Source of the DNA: CAWHHZ01 sp963829355
GTDB lineage: Bacteria > Acidobacteriota > Thermoanaerobaculia > Gp7-AA8 > JAHWKK01
Assembly (NCBI GenBank): GCA_963829355.1
Contig: CAWHHZ010000021.1
Coordinates: 310,001 to 374,000, forward strand
Direction of reading: 5' to 3'
Length of the DNA: 64,000 nucleotides
Below the pieces are notes generated by a model that saw nothing but the letters and a program-made list of their open reading frames with translations, did not search any database and was not told the DNA's origin. A program made the translations under genes and the position numbers. Positions 38,743 to 49,518 of the stretch are shown piece after piece. The first letter of the stretch is position 1. Every line of letters starts with the position of its first letter.

Positions 38743-40245
38743 TTACGGAACTTCGATAATTGCGAACGATGAATTTGACTGACCTCTGCCGAAGAACCTC
38801 GTGATGTAGAGTCGGAGGAAATCGCCGCTTTTCGCATCTTCGACGATTCGCCTGAAGTCCGCGATCGAGCTGATCGCCCGCCCGTTGACCTGCGTGATGA
38901 TATCGCCACGCGAGAGACCCGCGTCGGATGCGGCGGAAAGTCCGCGGACGTCTGTGACGATCAGCCCCTGCACGTCTTCAGTGATCCCGAGCTGGCGCTG
39001 CGCAGCAGCATCGAGCTCACGTACCGCGAGGCCCAGCTTCTCCTGCGCTGGCTCTACGCCGCCATGGCGGTCAGAGTTGGCGGCAAGGGCGAGGTCGGGG
39101 CGCTCACCAACCTTCACGGGAATCTTCTCGCGCTTGCCGTTTCTGATCACGGTAAGCTGCACGTTGGCCCCCGGGCGCTTCGAGGAAACGTAGTCGATCA
39201 GGTCACGCGTGTTCTCCACTGCATGGTCGTCAACCCGCACGATCACATCGCCGGCCTGGACTCCTGCGTCCTGTGCCGGTCCTTCATTCACCTGCTGAAC
39301 CAATGCTCCGTCACTCGACTCGAGGCCGAAGGCGCGTTGCTGCCGGGAGTTGATGTTGCCGATACTGACTCCGATGTAGCCGCGAACCACACGTCCCTCG
39401 TCGCGCAGCATCGGATAGATCCGCTTCGCAACATTGACCGGTGTAGCAAACCCCAGATTCTGTGCGTAGGCACGGATCGCGGTATTGATACCGATGACCT
39501 CTCCGCGAATGTTGAGCAGCGGTCCACCGGAGTTACCGAAGTTGATGGCGGCGTCGGTCTGGATGAAGTTCTCGAACGAGGAGGTCTCCGGACTCATGTT
39601 GAGCGACCTTCCCTTTGCGGAGACGACGCCGACGGTGAGGGAGTTCTCGAAGCCGACCGGGTTTCCGATCGCGAGCGCCCACTCGCCGATCCGGACCTTG
39701 TCAGAGTCGCCGAGTTTGACGGTCGGCAGCGGATGATCCGATTTGATCTTGATCAGAGCGATGTCGGTTGCCGGATCGCGGCCGATCACCTCGGCCTGGT
39801 ACTCGCGATCGTCCTCGCCGAGGTGGACCTCGACTCTGTTTGCATCCTGCACGACGTGGTTGTTCGTCAGGATATAGCCGTCAGGAGTAATGATGAACCC
39901 GGATCCGCCGCTGACCTGCTCGCGCTCGTCGAATGGCTGGTCCTGCTGGTCAGGCGTCTGCGGTCCCCGGAAGAAAAAGTCGAAGGGATTCATCCCTGGT
40001 TGCTGTTCCCGGGCCGTCACGAGCTCGGTCGTCGTGATCGAGACTACGGCTGGCATCACGCGTTCAGCCACATCCGCGAAGGATGGAACGACCATCGTGG
40101 CTTCTGTTGAAGTCGCCGAGGGCAGCTCGGTCTGTGCATTAGATTTCGGAGTCAGCCCGAGCTCGGCGCTGATGACCATACCCGCAATAACGGATGTGAT
40201 CACAAGAGCGAGAAGGGGCAACCAGTGCTTCGTTCTGAAAGCCAT
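38743..40245 (-). CDS. htrA: Periplasmic Do/HtrA serine protease with two PDZ domains
   Basis: The 500-residue protein has a signal anchor (about residues 8-28), a trypsin-like domain with the triad His in TNNHVV near 125, Asp in PATDIALI near 155 and Ser in GNSGGPLL near 230, then two PDZ domains (about 275-370 with GYIGVSIG, and 400-490 with GLIVTDVRG). It degrades or holds misfolded envelope proteins. The start at 40245 follows GGAGG; an ATG farther upstream lacks one. It is divergent from the dihydrouridine synthase gene, with about 170 bp between. A terminator follows. Regulation is probably by envelope stress, but no promoter motif was identified. Confidence 0.95.
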   Translation of the reverse strand: MAFRTKHWLPLLALVITSVIAGMVISAELGLTPKSNAQTELPSATSTEATMVVPSFADVAERVMPAVVSITTTELVTAREQQPGMNPFDFFFRGPQTPDQQDQPFDEREQVSGGSGFIITPDGYILTNNHVVQDANRVEVHLGEDDREYQAEVIGRDPATDIALIKIKSDHPLPTVKLGDSDKVRIGEWALAIGNPVGFENSLTVGVVSAKGRSLNMSPETSSFENFIQTDAAINFGNSGGPLLNIRGEVIGINTAIRAYAQNLGFATPVNVAKRIYPMLRDEGRVVRGYIGVSIGNINSRQQRAFGLESSDGALVQQVNEGPAQDAGVQAGDVIVRVDDHAVENTRDLIDYVSSKRPGANVQLTVIRNGKREKIPVKVGERPDLALAANSDRHGGVEPAQEKLGLAVRELDAAAQRQLGITEDVQGLIVTDVRGLSAASDAGLSRGDIITQVNGRAISSIADFRRIVEDAKSGDFLRLYITRFFGRGQSNSSFAIIEVP

Positions 40246-40417
40246 CGCTTTGATTTCCTCCCTGTAATTTCTGAGCGTGCACCGCCGGTGCCATGGCGAA
40301 TGCTTCGCTGTCTCATAGATTTCGTCACGTTCCTTTGACGGCCCGAACGGAAGATTGTTCCGCGGCCGAGTGTTAGGCAACGGTTACAGTAACAATCCCG
40401 AACAGCCGCCAAGTTCC

Positions 40418-41453
40418 ATGAAATCAATCATGCTCAAACCTTTTCACATCCGGGACATCCTCATCGATCCGCCGCTCGCGCTGGCGCCGATGGCGGAAGT
40501 GACCGACACCTACTACCGCTCTCTGATCAAGGAGCTCGGTGGGGTGGGGCTCGTCGTGTCCGAGTTCGTCTCGGCTGAGGGTCTGACCCGAAAGAACCAG
40601 CGCAGCCGCGACATGCTGACGTTCAATGAGAACGAGCGCCCCGTCGCGATCCAGATCTACGGCGGCGACCCTGAGCGCATGGACGACGCCGCCGCGATCG
40701 TCGAGGATCAGGGCGTCGACATCGTCGACATCAACATGGGATGTCCGGTGAAGAAGATCGTTCGCTCAGGTGCCGGCTCTGGAATGCTCAAGGATTTCGA
40801 CAAGGCAGCACACGTCGTCGAGAAAATCGTGAAGCGTGTTTCGATTCCGGTCACAGTCAAAGTTCGCAAGGGATGGGAGAGCGACGACGTCCTTCCGCTC
40901 CTGAAGCGCTTCGAAGAGATCGGTGTATCTTCGATCGCGATTCATGGCCGTACGCGCCAGGAGGCGTACACGGGCGCGAGCGACTGGGACTACATCGCGC
41001 GCGTAAAAGCCGAGCTCGGGATCCCCGTATTCGGAAACGGTGACGTAAAGACTCCCGAGGATGCGGTCAGGATGTTCGAGCAGACGGGCTGTGATGGCGT
41101 CATGATCGGTCGCGCCGCGCTGCACAATCCGTTCATCTTCCGCGACATCAACGCGCATATCTCCGGCGAGACCGTCGAGGACGAAATCGATCGTCGAATC
41201 GAAGCGATGCGACGATACCTCGGAAAGATCGAGAATGCTCCCCAGGTCGATCGCTGGAAACTCCACAAGGCCCGCACCGTCCTCGGATGGTTCTCCAAGG
41301 GGATCCCCGGAGGTAAGCACATCCGTCAGGGACTCGCATCCATCGAATCGATCATGGACGTTCTGGTGCTCCTCGACCGCTACCAGGCGCTCGGTTACTC
41401 CGGCCTCTCTCTGGACATGGAAGAGCAGTCAGGCGGTCGCTGCTGCCTGCTGA
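40418..41453 (+). CDS. dus: tRNA-dihydrouridine synthase, C-terminal frameshift
   Basis: The flavoenzyme reduces uridines in the tRNA D-loop. It shows APMAEVTDTYYR near residue 28, VDINMGCPVKKIVRSGAGSGML near 105 (with the catalytic Cys), VKVRKGW, HGRTRQEAYTG near 185 and NGDVKTPEDA plus GVMIGRAALHNPF near 230, all DusB-like. The uninterrupted frame runs on to 41656, but its last 70 residues overlap a better coding frame that starts at 41463. Removing one G from the GG near 41432 ends the protein at a TGA (41451-41453), about 344 residues, as expected. The subgroup (A, B or C) is not certain. Confidence 0.9.
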
Positions 41454-41462
41454 GCACCTCGC

Positions 41463-42438
41463 ATGTTCCCAGAGCACATCGACCGGGTGCTGAACGAGTT
41501 CGGGGTCACGTCCGAAACGAAAAACGCGCTCCACGATCTCTACCTGTCGATGGGAGAGGACGTGTTGGAGGCGTTCGCCGATCTGGCCGCTCGACAGCGA
41601 CGGGCGGGTCGGGGAAATCCTTCCGGAGGACCTCGCGACGCTTCGCTGGTCGGTAATCCGCCGCTACCTCGGCAAACATCATCCCTCGTGGCTCAACGGC
41701 TCTGCCACTCCGAGCTTCTACCGGCCGCGTGACCTTCAGGGACAGGCCTCCGGAGTGACGATTCCCCTCGGTCAGATCGGTGAGGACCAGTCGTCCCTGA
41801 CTGAGGAGATCGAACGAAACATCAGCTGCCGCTGTTGGTGAAGGGCAGCCGATTCCGACTGGAATCGTCACGGTGACCCATCACGGACACTACAGTGGAA
41901 GACAGGGGACAATCTCGTTCGACATCGTGCCGGCCGATCTCGAGATGGCGATCGAAGTCGGATTGTCTGAGGGTCGACAGCACACACTGCCGGGCTCGGT
42001 CGGGGAGACGACCGGCTCGTACGAAGCCGTGGGTCGCGTTGCAGTCCTGTGGGAGATTCAGCCAAACGTCTTGAAACCTGGGGAAGGCCGCAACGCCACC
42101 ATCGCGAAGGAATTTCGAAAACACAGGAACTGGCATGTCGCGACGCTGATCGCCGCGATCGAGTGGCTGAGTCAGCGAGACGCGGAGATCTTTATCCTTC
42201 GCGGCGCTGCGTTGCCAGCGACCCATCAGGTGAATCCGAACGCCGTCCTCTCCTCCACGATTCAGGACCTGCACGAGCGCACCGTTTCTCGTGTCGATCC
42301 GCAGCTCTCGGCCGCGAGCTCCTCGACCCTTCCGAGGCCGAGGGGAAGGGCATTGCGGATTCGGAACTGCTCAATGTGGGTGCCGGAGACTTCATCCGCC
42401 TGCACGGCGCCGCCGCGGCGCTCTGGAAGCTGGTGTAG
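41463..42438 (+). CDS. Unknown conserved-looking protein with three frameshifts
   Basis: Four overlapping coding segments in three frames read as one protein of about 324 residues: MFPEHIDRVLNEFGVT (41463), then VGEILPEDLATLRWSVIRRYLG (near 41610), IVTVTHHGHYSGRQGTISFD to ILRGAALPATHQ (41860-42240), and LLDPSEAEGKGIADSELLNV ending at LWKLV. Shifts lie near 41607, 41830 and 42300. The start is 10 bases after the repaired dus stop, implying an operon. There is no signal peptide or membrane helix. I do not recognise a family. The N-terminal 45 residues look helical and acidic; the middle is beta-rich. Confidence 0.6.
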
Positions 42439-42444
42439 AGGACA

Positions 42445-42816
42445 GGGTTCAAGAGTTCAAGGGTTCAAAGGTTCAAGGATTCAGGGATTCAAGGGTTCAG
42501 GGGGCGGGCCTCTCTCGTCCTCAAACGCTGTGTAAATTCTCTCCGCCGTCACTCTGACCCCCTCCTGTCATTCCGAACGAACCCGCGCAGGGGGAGAGGA
42601 GGAATCGGGTGAAAAGGTCCACCGCCCAGATTCCTCAGTCGCGATGAGGCCGCTCCTTCGGAATGACAGGGTCGCCAGTCCCGCATGAACACCGGGATCC
42701 CCGGAGCCGCCGAAGCATCGAGCAGGCCGGGCGTCATCCCTCCCGACCTACCTGAACACCTTGACCCCTCGACCCCTTGAACTCTGAACCCCTGAACCCT
42801 TGAACTCTTGAACTCC
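42445..42816. repeat. Inverted octad-array spacer E3 enclosing palindrome B1
   Basis: The left arm (42445-42500) has seven units of the 8-base type GGTTCAAG. The right arm (42751-42816) has the inverse units CCTTGAAC/CCCTGAAC. Inside is B1 (42567-42667), opening GTCATTCCGAA and closing TTCGGAATGAC with inner AGGAATCGG/AGATTCCTC. The left arm starts 6 bp after the stop of the unknown gene, and the right arm ends 46 bp before the rimO start. The same unit and the same core family occur together again at 60633-60852. Confidence 0.88.
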
Positions 42817-42861
42817 TCCTTCGCGGAACACCCCACCGCTCCGCGATGTTTACCCCGCCGC

Positions 42862-44226
42862 ATGACAATGACTGAAAAGAAGCAGGCGCCGAAGCGCGTC
42901 GGAATGATCTCCCTCGGATGTCCCAAGAATCTGGTGGACGCCGAGATCATGCTCGGACAGCTCCAGAACGAGAGCGAAGTGGAGCTGACGAACGATCTCG
43001 ATCAGGCTGACGTCGTGATCGTGAACACGTGCGGGTTCATCGACGCGGCGAAGCAGGAGTCGATCGACACGATTCTCGAGACCGCGCAGCGTAAAGGAAA
43101 TGGACTGCAGCGGCTCGTCGTCTCGGGATGCATGGTGCAGAAGTACCGGAGCGAGCTCCAGGATGCCATTCCGGAGATCGATTCGTTCGTCGGACTCGAC
43201 AATCTCGAGCAGATTACCGAAGCCGTCACGGGCACCGTACCTCCGGCGGACTCCGCTCCGGTCAGGCGAAAGATGTCGACGCGTCTCTATGAAGACCTTC
43301 CGCGGGTTCTCGCGCAGGGACGGACGCACGGGTATCTGAAAGTATCCGAGGGATGCTCGAACGCCTGTACGTTCTGTGCGATCCCGCAGATGCGAGGGAA
43401 GTTCCGCAGCCGCACGATCGATTCGCTGGTGCGTGAAGCACAGCAACTCGAGAAGTCGGGCGTGATGGAGCTCTGCCTCGTCGCACAGGACACGACGCGA
43501 TACGGGCAGGACATCGGTTTGAGCCAGGGTCTGACGCGGCTCGTCGAGCGGCTTCTCGGTGAGACGGACTTCCGCTGGATCCGCTTCCTGTATGCGTACC
43601 CAGGCAGCCTCGACTGGAGCCTGTTCGAGCTGATGGGGCGGGAGAAGCGCTTCGCCTCGTATTGCGACATCCCGCTGCAGCACGCATCGAAGAGTGTTCT
43701 GGAAGTGATGCGCCGTCCCGGCTCGCCGCAGGAGTATCGCGACATGATCGCGAAGATGCGCGATCTCGTCCCGGATCTGTCTCTGCGGACGACCTTCATC
43801 ACGGGACATCCCGGTGAAACTCCGAAGGATTTCGGTGAGCTGTACGATTTCACCGAGTGGGCGCAGTTCGATCAGATGGGAGCTTTCGTGTATTCGCCGG
43901 AGGATCACACGCCGGCCGGCCGCATGACCGACATCCCGACCAGGAAAGCGGCCGAGAGACGGCGCGACAAACTGATGGCGCTCCAGCAGGAGATTTCGCG
44001 ATCACGAAACGAGGCAAAGATCGGCAAGCAATTCGAGGCGATCATCACGGGTGTCTGCGAAGAGACCGAGCATCTGCTCGAGGGAAGGATCATCGGTCAG
44101 GCACCGGAGATCGACGGCCGCCTCCTCATCAACGACGGTCTCGACAAGCTCCCCGATCTTCCGGCCTTCGCAACGGTCGAGATCAACGACGCCCACCCCT
44201 ACGACATCGTGGGTCGAATCGTCTGA
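42862..44226 (+). CDS. rimO: Ribosomal protein S12 methylthiotransferase
   Basis: RimO is a radical SAM enzyme that methylthiolates the conserved Asp of ribosomal protein S12. The 454-residue protein has the N-terminal cluster domain with three cysteines (LGCPKN, NTCGFI, SGCMVQ), the radical SAM motif CSNACTFC near residue 168, IPQMRGKFRSR, a substrate-fold region (YCDIPLQHAS, TFITGHPGETP) and a C-terminal TRAM domain (about 385-454). The start is one of two ATGs, 42862 or 42868; longer starts read the repeat array. RimO is favoured over MiaB by IPQMRGKFRSR and the TRAM ending AHPYDIVG. Confidence 0.95.
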   Translation: MTMTEKKQAPKRVGMISLGCPKNLVDAEIMLGQLQNESEVELTNDLDQADVVIVNTCGFIDAAKQESIDTILETAQRKGNGLQRLVVSGCMVQKYRSELQDAIPEIDSFVGLDNLEQITEAVTGTVPPADSAPVRRKMSTRLYEDLPRVLAQGRTHGYLKVSEGCSNACTFCAIPQMRGKFRSRTIDSLVREAQQLEKSGVMELCLVAQDTTRYGQDIGLSQGLTRLVERLLGETDFRWIRFLYAYPGSLDWSLFELMGREKRFASYCDIPLQHASKSVLEVMRRPGSPQEYRDMIAKMRDLVPDLSLRTTFITGHPGETPKDFGELYDFTEWAQFDQMGAFVYSPEDHTPAGRMTDIPTRKAAERRRDKLMALQQEISRSRNEAKIGKQFEAIITGVCEETEHLLEGRIIGQAPEIDGRLLINDGLDKLPDLPAFATVEINDAHPYDIVGRIV

Positions 44227-44256
44227 TTGCGGGCTTTTGGACCTGTCGAACAGTTT

Positions 44257-44411
44257 GTCATCCTGAGCGCAGCGAAGGATCGGGTACGTCCTGACTGTCG
44301 CGTACTTCCGTTCCGAGACTCGGCCGTACGAGATCCTTCAACCGTCCGTCGCTTCGCCCCGGCCTACTCTCCTGATCGGTGCACTGCGTCGTCCCCACGG
44401 CTCAGGATGAC
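44257..44411. repeat. Palindromic repeat, family A, copy 3
   Basis: Outer ends GTCATCCTGAGCGC and GGCTCAGGATGAC match copies 1 and 2, and the inner GGATCGGGTACGTCCTGACT is shared with both. The right half carries about 45 bp of extra sequence, breaking the symmetry. It lies between the convergent rimO and the zinc-ribbon gene. Confidence 0.82.
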
Positions 44412-44444
44412 AACGTGTCCCGATTCGGTGGTGTCGATTCGTGA

Positions 44445-45434
44445 CTAAGGCTGACTGATCGGGATCCTCACCTGTCGTGACGGCGCTGGTGGGGGAGGCT
44501 CATGCAGTTGCGGGCTGAGCGTGTCGACCAGCTCGCGGATCTCGGGCGATGTCAGTCCACGGAAGCGTTCACCGGCGAGGCGAACCGAGTTGTCCCCGAA
44601 CCGGATCTCGACCTCGTTGCCGTCGAAGTCCTGCGCAATTTTTGTCAGAGCTTCCTCGGCCTTCTGCGTTTCGTCGAGCTCCTCGATCTCGAGCACGACC
44701 GATCCGGGTAGAACGAAGTACTCGTAGTGTGCAGCGATATCGAGAAGCGGAGATTCCGTATCGGACGTCAGCGCCTGATCGATCGGGATCTGCAGCATCG
44801 AATAGTTGGTGGCCCAGCCGATCGCCACGAGCAGCAGCGGGGTCCCGGCGACCACGAGTCCCATCTTCTTCCTGTTGCTCGAGCCGAGACGGATCGTCTC
44901 GATCCCGAACTGCCGACGCAGGAAGCGGTTCAGTCTCGACTGATGATGCGGCTTTCTTGCGTAGCTCTTGGAATCATCATCCCGCTCGTCCTCCTGTTCA
45001 TCGTCCGGCTCGATATCTGGAATCCTGATCGCGTAGTACGCGATCGACAGGAGAAGCCCCGCGATGATGGCGATGACTCCCACCGGCCGGAAGACGAAGA
45101 GCATCAGAAATCCGAGAATGTAAGCGATCCAGCTCGCGTAATTGACCTGCGCCCGGATCTGCCGCGCTCGTGCCGCCCTGTACTCCGGGTCGATGATCTC
45201 GCCGCAATGGAGGCATCGCTGTGCATCCTGTTCAATCGTCCCCCGGCAGATGCTGCAGGTCGTCTTCGTCAGGTCGCTCGCGCGACGGCGATCGCTCTCG
45301 CGTCTCTGAGGATGTCCTCCGTTGACGAAGAGGAGGCCGCATGCGTGACAGGAGGATGCGGCCGCGTTTCTCGCGACTCCACATTCCGGACATCTTGCAC
45401 TGGTGGTGATCTCGGTCACTGCTTCCTCATCCAC
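44445..45434 (-). CDS. Zinc-ribbon membrane protein of unknown function
   Basis: The 329-residue protein begins with two zinc ribbons: CPECG with CHACG (about residues 15-35) and CSICRG with CLHCGE (about 60-78). Two adjacent helices follow (about 98-137: WIAYILGFLMLFVF, GVIAIIAGLLLSIAY), then an acidic stretch, a third helix (about 190-210) and a C-terminal extracytoplasmic domain of about 115 residues. The ribbons are probably cytoplasmic. I do not recognise the C-terminal domain. Its start overlaps the upstream exported-protein gene by 19 bases, so the two are cotranscribed and may act together. Confidence 0.7.
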   Translation of the reverse strand: MDEEAVTEITTSARCPECGVARNAAASSCHACGLLFVNGGHPQRRESDRRRASDLTKTTCSICRGTIEQDAQRCLHCGEIIDPEYRAARARQIRAQVNYASWIAYILGFLMLFVFRPVGVIAIIAGLLLSIAYYAIRIPDIEPDDEQEDERDDDSKSYARKPHHQSRLNRFLRRQFGIETIRLGSSNRKKMGLVVAGTPLLLVAIGWATNYSMLQIPIDQALTSDTESPLLDIAAHYEYFVLPGSVVLEIEELDETQKAEEALTKIAQDFDGNEVEIRFGDNSVRLAGERFRGLTSPEIRELVDTLSPQLHEPPPPAPSRQVRIPISQP

Positions 45435-46114
45435 GCAATGAATGCGATCAGCACGCCGATCGAGAGAAGCATCAGCACGATCGCGTTGTCTCCGACGAAG
45501 TCGAGCAACGTACCGGACGTTTTCCGGTCACCATCGAGGGCGGCGGAGCGGGCAATTTGTCTCTGCGGTTCGAGACTCGCTTTGATCTGGCCCCGGAAGT
45601 CTTCGATCGATCTGGTCGCCTCGGCAGGGACGACCTTTCCCGTCTGGTCGTCATAGAGGATCAGGTTCGACAGCGATGGGCGGACGAGAAGACGATTGCG
45701 ACCGTCACGAGAGACGTCGTACACACCCTGCTCGAGATAGAGAGGAACGGCTCCCTCAGGGGTGTTTTTCAGAAAAATGATCTGCTCCTGTCCCGTGGCG
45801 AAGCTCGGCGCGCCGATTGTTTCCTGATGGATCCCGTCGACGACGCCTCCCGGGGTCACGACCGTCACCGTGGCGGGCGCTCCCGATCCCTTCATGACCT
45901 CGTCCACCCGGAACGTGGACCAGGTTCGGATCCAGCGACCGTCGGGGTCACGACGCGATTCGCTCGCGATCAGCTCTCCCCTGACGATGGAGTCCGCTTG
46001 CCCGACCTTCTGCTCGAACGATTTCCAATCTGCCACGACTGCCGATGCAGAACCTGCGACCATCAGCCCGAGCAGAACGATAACGAGCCCACTCTTCGAG
46101 AACTTATTATGCAT
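45416..46114 (-). CDS. Exported protein with C-terminal membrane anchor, unknown function
   Basis: The roughly 232-residue protein has a signal peptide (cleavage probably after ASA near residue 25), an extracytoplasmic domain (about 30-195) and a C-terminal helix with a basic end (VLMLLSIGVLIAFIAWMRKQ). Motifs such as VRGELIASESR, TVTVVTPGGVVDG and GQEQIIFLKNTP suggest a small beta-barrel-like fold often seen in exported bacterial proteins; I cannot assign a function. An ATG at 46114 is used; a TTG at 46129 would add five residues. It is upstream of and overlaps the zinc-ribbon gene, and is divergent from the amidohydrolase pair. Confidence 0.7.
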   Translation of the reverse strand: MHNKFSKSGLVIVLLGLMVAGSASAVVADWKSFEQKVGQADSIVRGELIASESRRDPDGRWIRTWSTFRVDEVMKGSGAPATVTVVTPGGVVDGIHQETIGAPSFATGQEQIIFLKNTPEGAVPLYLEQGVYDVSRDGRNRLLVRPSLSNLILYDDQTGKVVPAEATRSIEDFRGQIKASLEPQRQIARSAALDGDRKTSGTLLDFVGDNAIVLMLLSIGVLIAFIAWMRKQ

Positions 46115-46163
46115 AGCCACACTCTTCAATGAGCAAACGAGGGGCCAGATTCCCGGGTGGAGG

Positions 46164-46382
46164 AATGCTCAAAGATGAAAGATGAAAGGGATGCTGAAAC
46201 TGCAATCGCAGATGGTTGTGATCCTGAGCGCAGCGAAGGATCGCGTGAACCCAGCTCGAGGTAACCCGGACGCGATCAGGAATGGGGCTGCGCAGGCGAC
46301 CGCTGATCATTCAGCATTCAGCATTCAGCATTCATCGTTCAGCGTTCCTCGTTCATCGTTCATCGTTCCTCGTTCCTCGTCC
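46164..46382. repeat. Inverted heptad-array spacer E4 with a decayed family A core
   Basis: The right arm (46308-46382) is a clean run of ten 7-base units (ATTCAGC, then GTTCATC/GTTCCTC). The left arm (46164-46200) is shorter and degenerate, with AAGATGA and GATGCTGAA units that match the right arm's complement. The core has the left half of family A (TGATCCTGAGCGCAGCGAAG). It separates two divergent genes and ends 37 bp before the amidohydrolase start, just ahead of its AGGAGG site. Confidence 0.75.
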
Positions 46383-46418
46383 ACCCTGCTATCCTTCGCC
46401 TCCGTAGGAGGAAGTCGC

Positions 46419-49400
46419 ATGCGTTCGTTTCTCATCACAATCGTTCTCTGTTTATCGGCCTTCGGCGGATCTGCCCAGGAGCCGGCGATGGCGACTCACG
46501 GCATTCGCACGTGGGAGTCGCGGACTGAGCTCTTCACAAACGCCCGCATCGTTGTGGCTCCCGGGCGAGCGCTCGATAACGCGTCGATGCTCGTGGTGGA
46601 CGGCGTGATCGAGGCAGTAGGTGTGGATCTCGCCACACCGCCTGGCGTCGTGCCCCATGACCTTGGTGGTCGCACGATTTACGCCGGGTTCATCGATCCC
46701 TACACCGAGTATGGGCTGGAAGATGTTGGACGGCTGAACGAGCGCAAGTCCGATGGCGCGCCTCGCTACGAGGCGGATGATCGAGGCCGCGCACACTGGA
46801 ACGAAGCGGTCCATGCCGAACGCGAATGGTCGGACCGTTTTCGACCAGATCCCGAGGCTGCCGGGAAATTGATGGCGCGCGGGGTATCGACCGTTCAGAC
46901 GGGCAAGATGGATGGCGTATTTCGAGGCGCCGCGTTCGTGGCTTCGCTCGAACAGGACAGGTCGTCCGAGCTGATTCTGAAGCCGATCTCGACGCAGTGG
47001 CTCTCTTTCGACAAGGGCTCCTCGCAGATGGAGTACCCCTCCTCGCTGATGGGCTCGATCGCTCTGATTCGTCAGACAATGTACGACGCCCGCTGGGCGC
47101 GGCAGTATCCCGCGGCGGCGGAACCGGTTGCCGATGCCGTCAGATCGATATCCTCATGGAACGGGCCCTGGGTCTTCGAGAGCGGCGATGAGCTGAGTCT
47201 CCTGCGGGCCGCGGCGATCGGGCGTGAGTTCGACCTGCCTCTGATCTTCATCGGCTCGAACAGGGAGTTTCAGCGGCTCGACGCAGTCCGGGCCGTGAAT
47301 GCGCCGATCATTCTGCCGCTGAGTTTTCCCGAGGTGCCGAAGGTCAAGACCATCGAAGACGAGCTCGACGTCACGCTCGAGGACCTGCGGGTCTGGGAGC
47401 GGGCGCCTTCGAATCCGGCCGTTCTTGCTGAAGCCGGAGTGCGATTCGCGTTCACGGGGCATGGCCTCAGGAAGGACGAGGATTTCCTGGCGAATCTTCG
47501 GACCGTGATCAAGCGCGGCCTCCCCGCTGAAGCGGCTCTCGCAGCGCTCACGACGATTCCGGCCGAGTTGAGCGGGGTGAGCAATCTTGTGGGAACCTTG
47601 GAGAAGGGGAAGCGCGCTGACTTTCTCGTGGTCGATGGCGACCTGTTCGCCGAGGAGGGAGAGGCGACGATCGAGTCTGTCTGGATCCGGGGGAGGCTCG
47701 CCAAAGAGCTGATCGACGATGACGCTCGCGATTTCCGCGGGACCTACGAGGTGACGCTGGGTGACCGTACCTACACGGTCCGGCTCACGGGCGAGAAGGC
47801 GAAGCTCGAGGGCGAGATTGCGGAAGGGGAGACGGTGGTCGAGCTCGAGAACATCAAGGCCTCTCTCGACTCGCTGACTTTTCAGGCGCCGATGGACGAG
47901 TTCGATGTCGAGGGCGTCGCACGATTCTCGGTCAACGCGGTCCGCGACGAGATCGTCGGAAAAGCAAATCTGCCCGGCGGGATGCCGATCGCGGTCATGA
48001 TGGGACGGAAGCCTGTCGAGGAAGAGAAGCCGGAATCAACGGTCGCCGTCGCGGATGCGACCGTCGGCGATGAAGAGAAGGAGACGGTGCGCGACGAGCC
48101 TCTGATCTCGCGGACGACCTACCCGAACATCGGTCTCGGCTATGACGCAGTTCCGGTTCAGGAAAATGTTCTCGTGCGGAATGCCACGGTCTGGACGATG
48201 GAAGATGACGGAGTCCTTCCGAACACGGATGTTCTGTTCGTCGATGGGAAGGTGAGCCGGATCGGCGCCGATCTCGCCGCTCCTGCCGGAGTCCGAGTGA
48301 TCGATGCGACGGGCAAGCACCTCACGCCGGGAATGATCGATGAGCACTCGCATCTGGCAATCTCGCGTGGCGTCAATGAGGGAAGTCACTCGGTCACGGC
48401 GGAGGTGAGAATCGGCGACGTCGTGAACTCTGATGACGTCGGGATGTATCGGGCGCTGGCGGGCGGTACCACGATGGCGCAGCTTCTCCACGGTTCGGCC
48501 AATCCGATCGGCGGTCAGGCTCAGGTGATCAAGTTCCGCTGGGGACATCCTCCCGAGGAGCTGAAGTTCGACGCTGCACCACCTTCGATCAAATTCGCTC
48601 TCGGCGAAAACGTCAAACAGGCGAACTGGGGCGAGGATTATCGATGTCCGCTATCCGCAGACCAGAATGGGCGTCGAAACGATCATGAAGGATCGGTTTC
48701 TCGCTGCGCGAGAATATGCGGATCAGTGGCGTGCATGGAATGCCGCATCGCAGCGAGAGCGGAGCACGATGACGCCGCCGCGGCGCGACCTCCAGCTCGA
48801 GACTCTGGTCGAGATTCTCGAAGGAAAGCGGTTCATTCATTCGCACTCGTACGTGCAGAGCGAGGTGCTCATGCTGATGCGCCTTGCCGAGGAGCTCGGG
48901 TTCACCGTGCAGACGTTCACCCACATCCTCGAGGGCTACAAGGTGGCACCGGAGATGGCGGCGCACGGTGCCGGAGGGTCGACGTTCTCCGACTGGTGGG
49001 CGTACAAGTTCGAGGTCTACGACGCGATCCCGTACAACCCGTGTCTGATGCAGAAGGCCGGTGTGCTTACCTCGATCAATTCGGACTCATCCGAGCTGAT
49101 CCGCCGCCTCAACCAGGAGGCGGCGAAGTCGGTGATGTACTGCGGCATGGATGAGGTCGATGCACTCGCAATGGCGACGATCAATCCCGCAAAGCAGTTG
49201 AAGGTCGACCATCGGGTGGGGAGTCTGAAGGTCGGTAAGGACGCGGACTTCGTGATCTGGAGCGATCACCCCCTCTCGATGTACGCCATCGCTGAGCAGA
49301 CCTGGATCGAAGGGACGCCGTACTTCACGCTCGAGAAGGATCGCGAGCTTCGTCAGCGGCTGACCGAGGAGAAGAGTGCCCTCGTGCAGAAGGTTCTTCG

Positions 49401-49518
49401 AGCCGGGGGCGGCAAGGAAGCCGGAAAGAGCAGCGGTGCTTCCGCCTCGCGGAAGGAGATCGACTACGAATGCGAAACGAGTCTGGACGTGTGGGCTGTC
49501 GGGGGAGAAGGACGATGA
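46419..49518 (+). CDS. Exported tandem amidohydrolase, first domain non-catalytic; frameshifted
   Basis: The protein of about 1032 residues has a signal peptide and two amidohydrolase-superfamily domains. The first (about 25-440) keeps the barrel edge motif GTLEKGKRADFLVVDGD but reads YAGFIDPYTEYG where the metal motif HxH belongs. The second (about 590-1010) has TPGMIDEHSHLA, HSHSY, THILEG and an SDS aspartate site, so it should bind metal and hydrolyse an amide, peptide or cyclic substrate in the periplasm. A shift near 48645 splits the second domain; removing one C joins NWGEDY to RYPQTRMGVETIM. AGGAGG precedes the ATG. The next gene overlaps its end. Confidence 0.87.

Noticed and set aside
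41454..41656. C-terminal extension of Dus to 433 residues
   Set aside because: The extra 70 residues are Arg/Ser-rich, unlike the family, and overlap a better coding frame starting at 41463.
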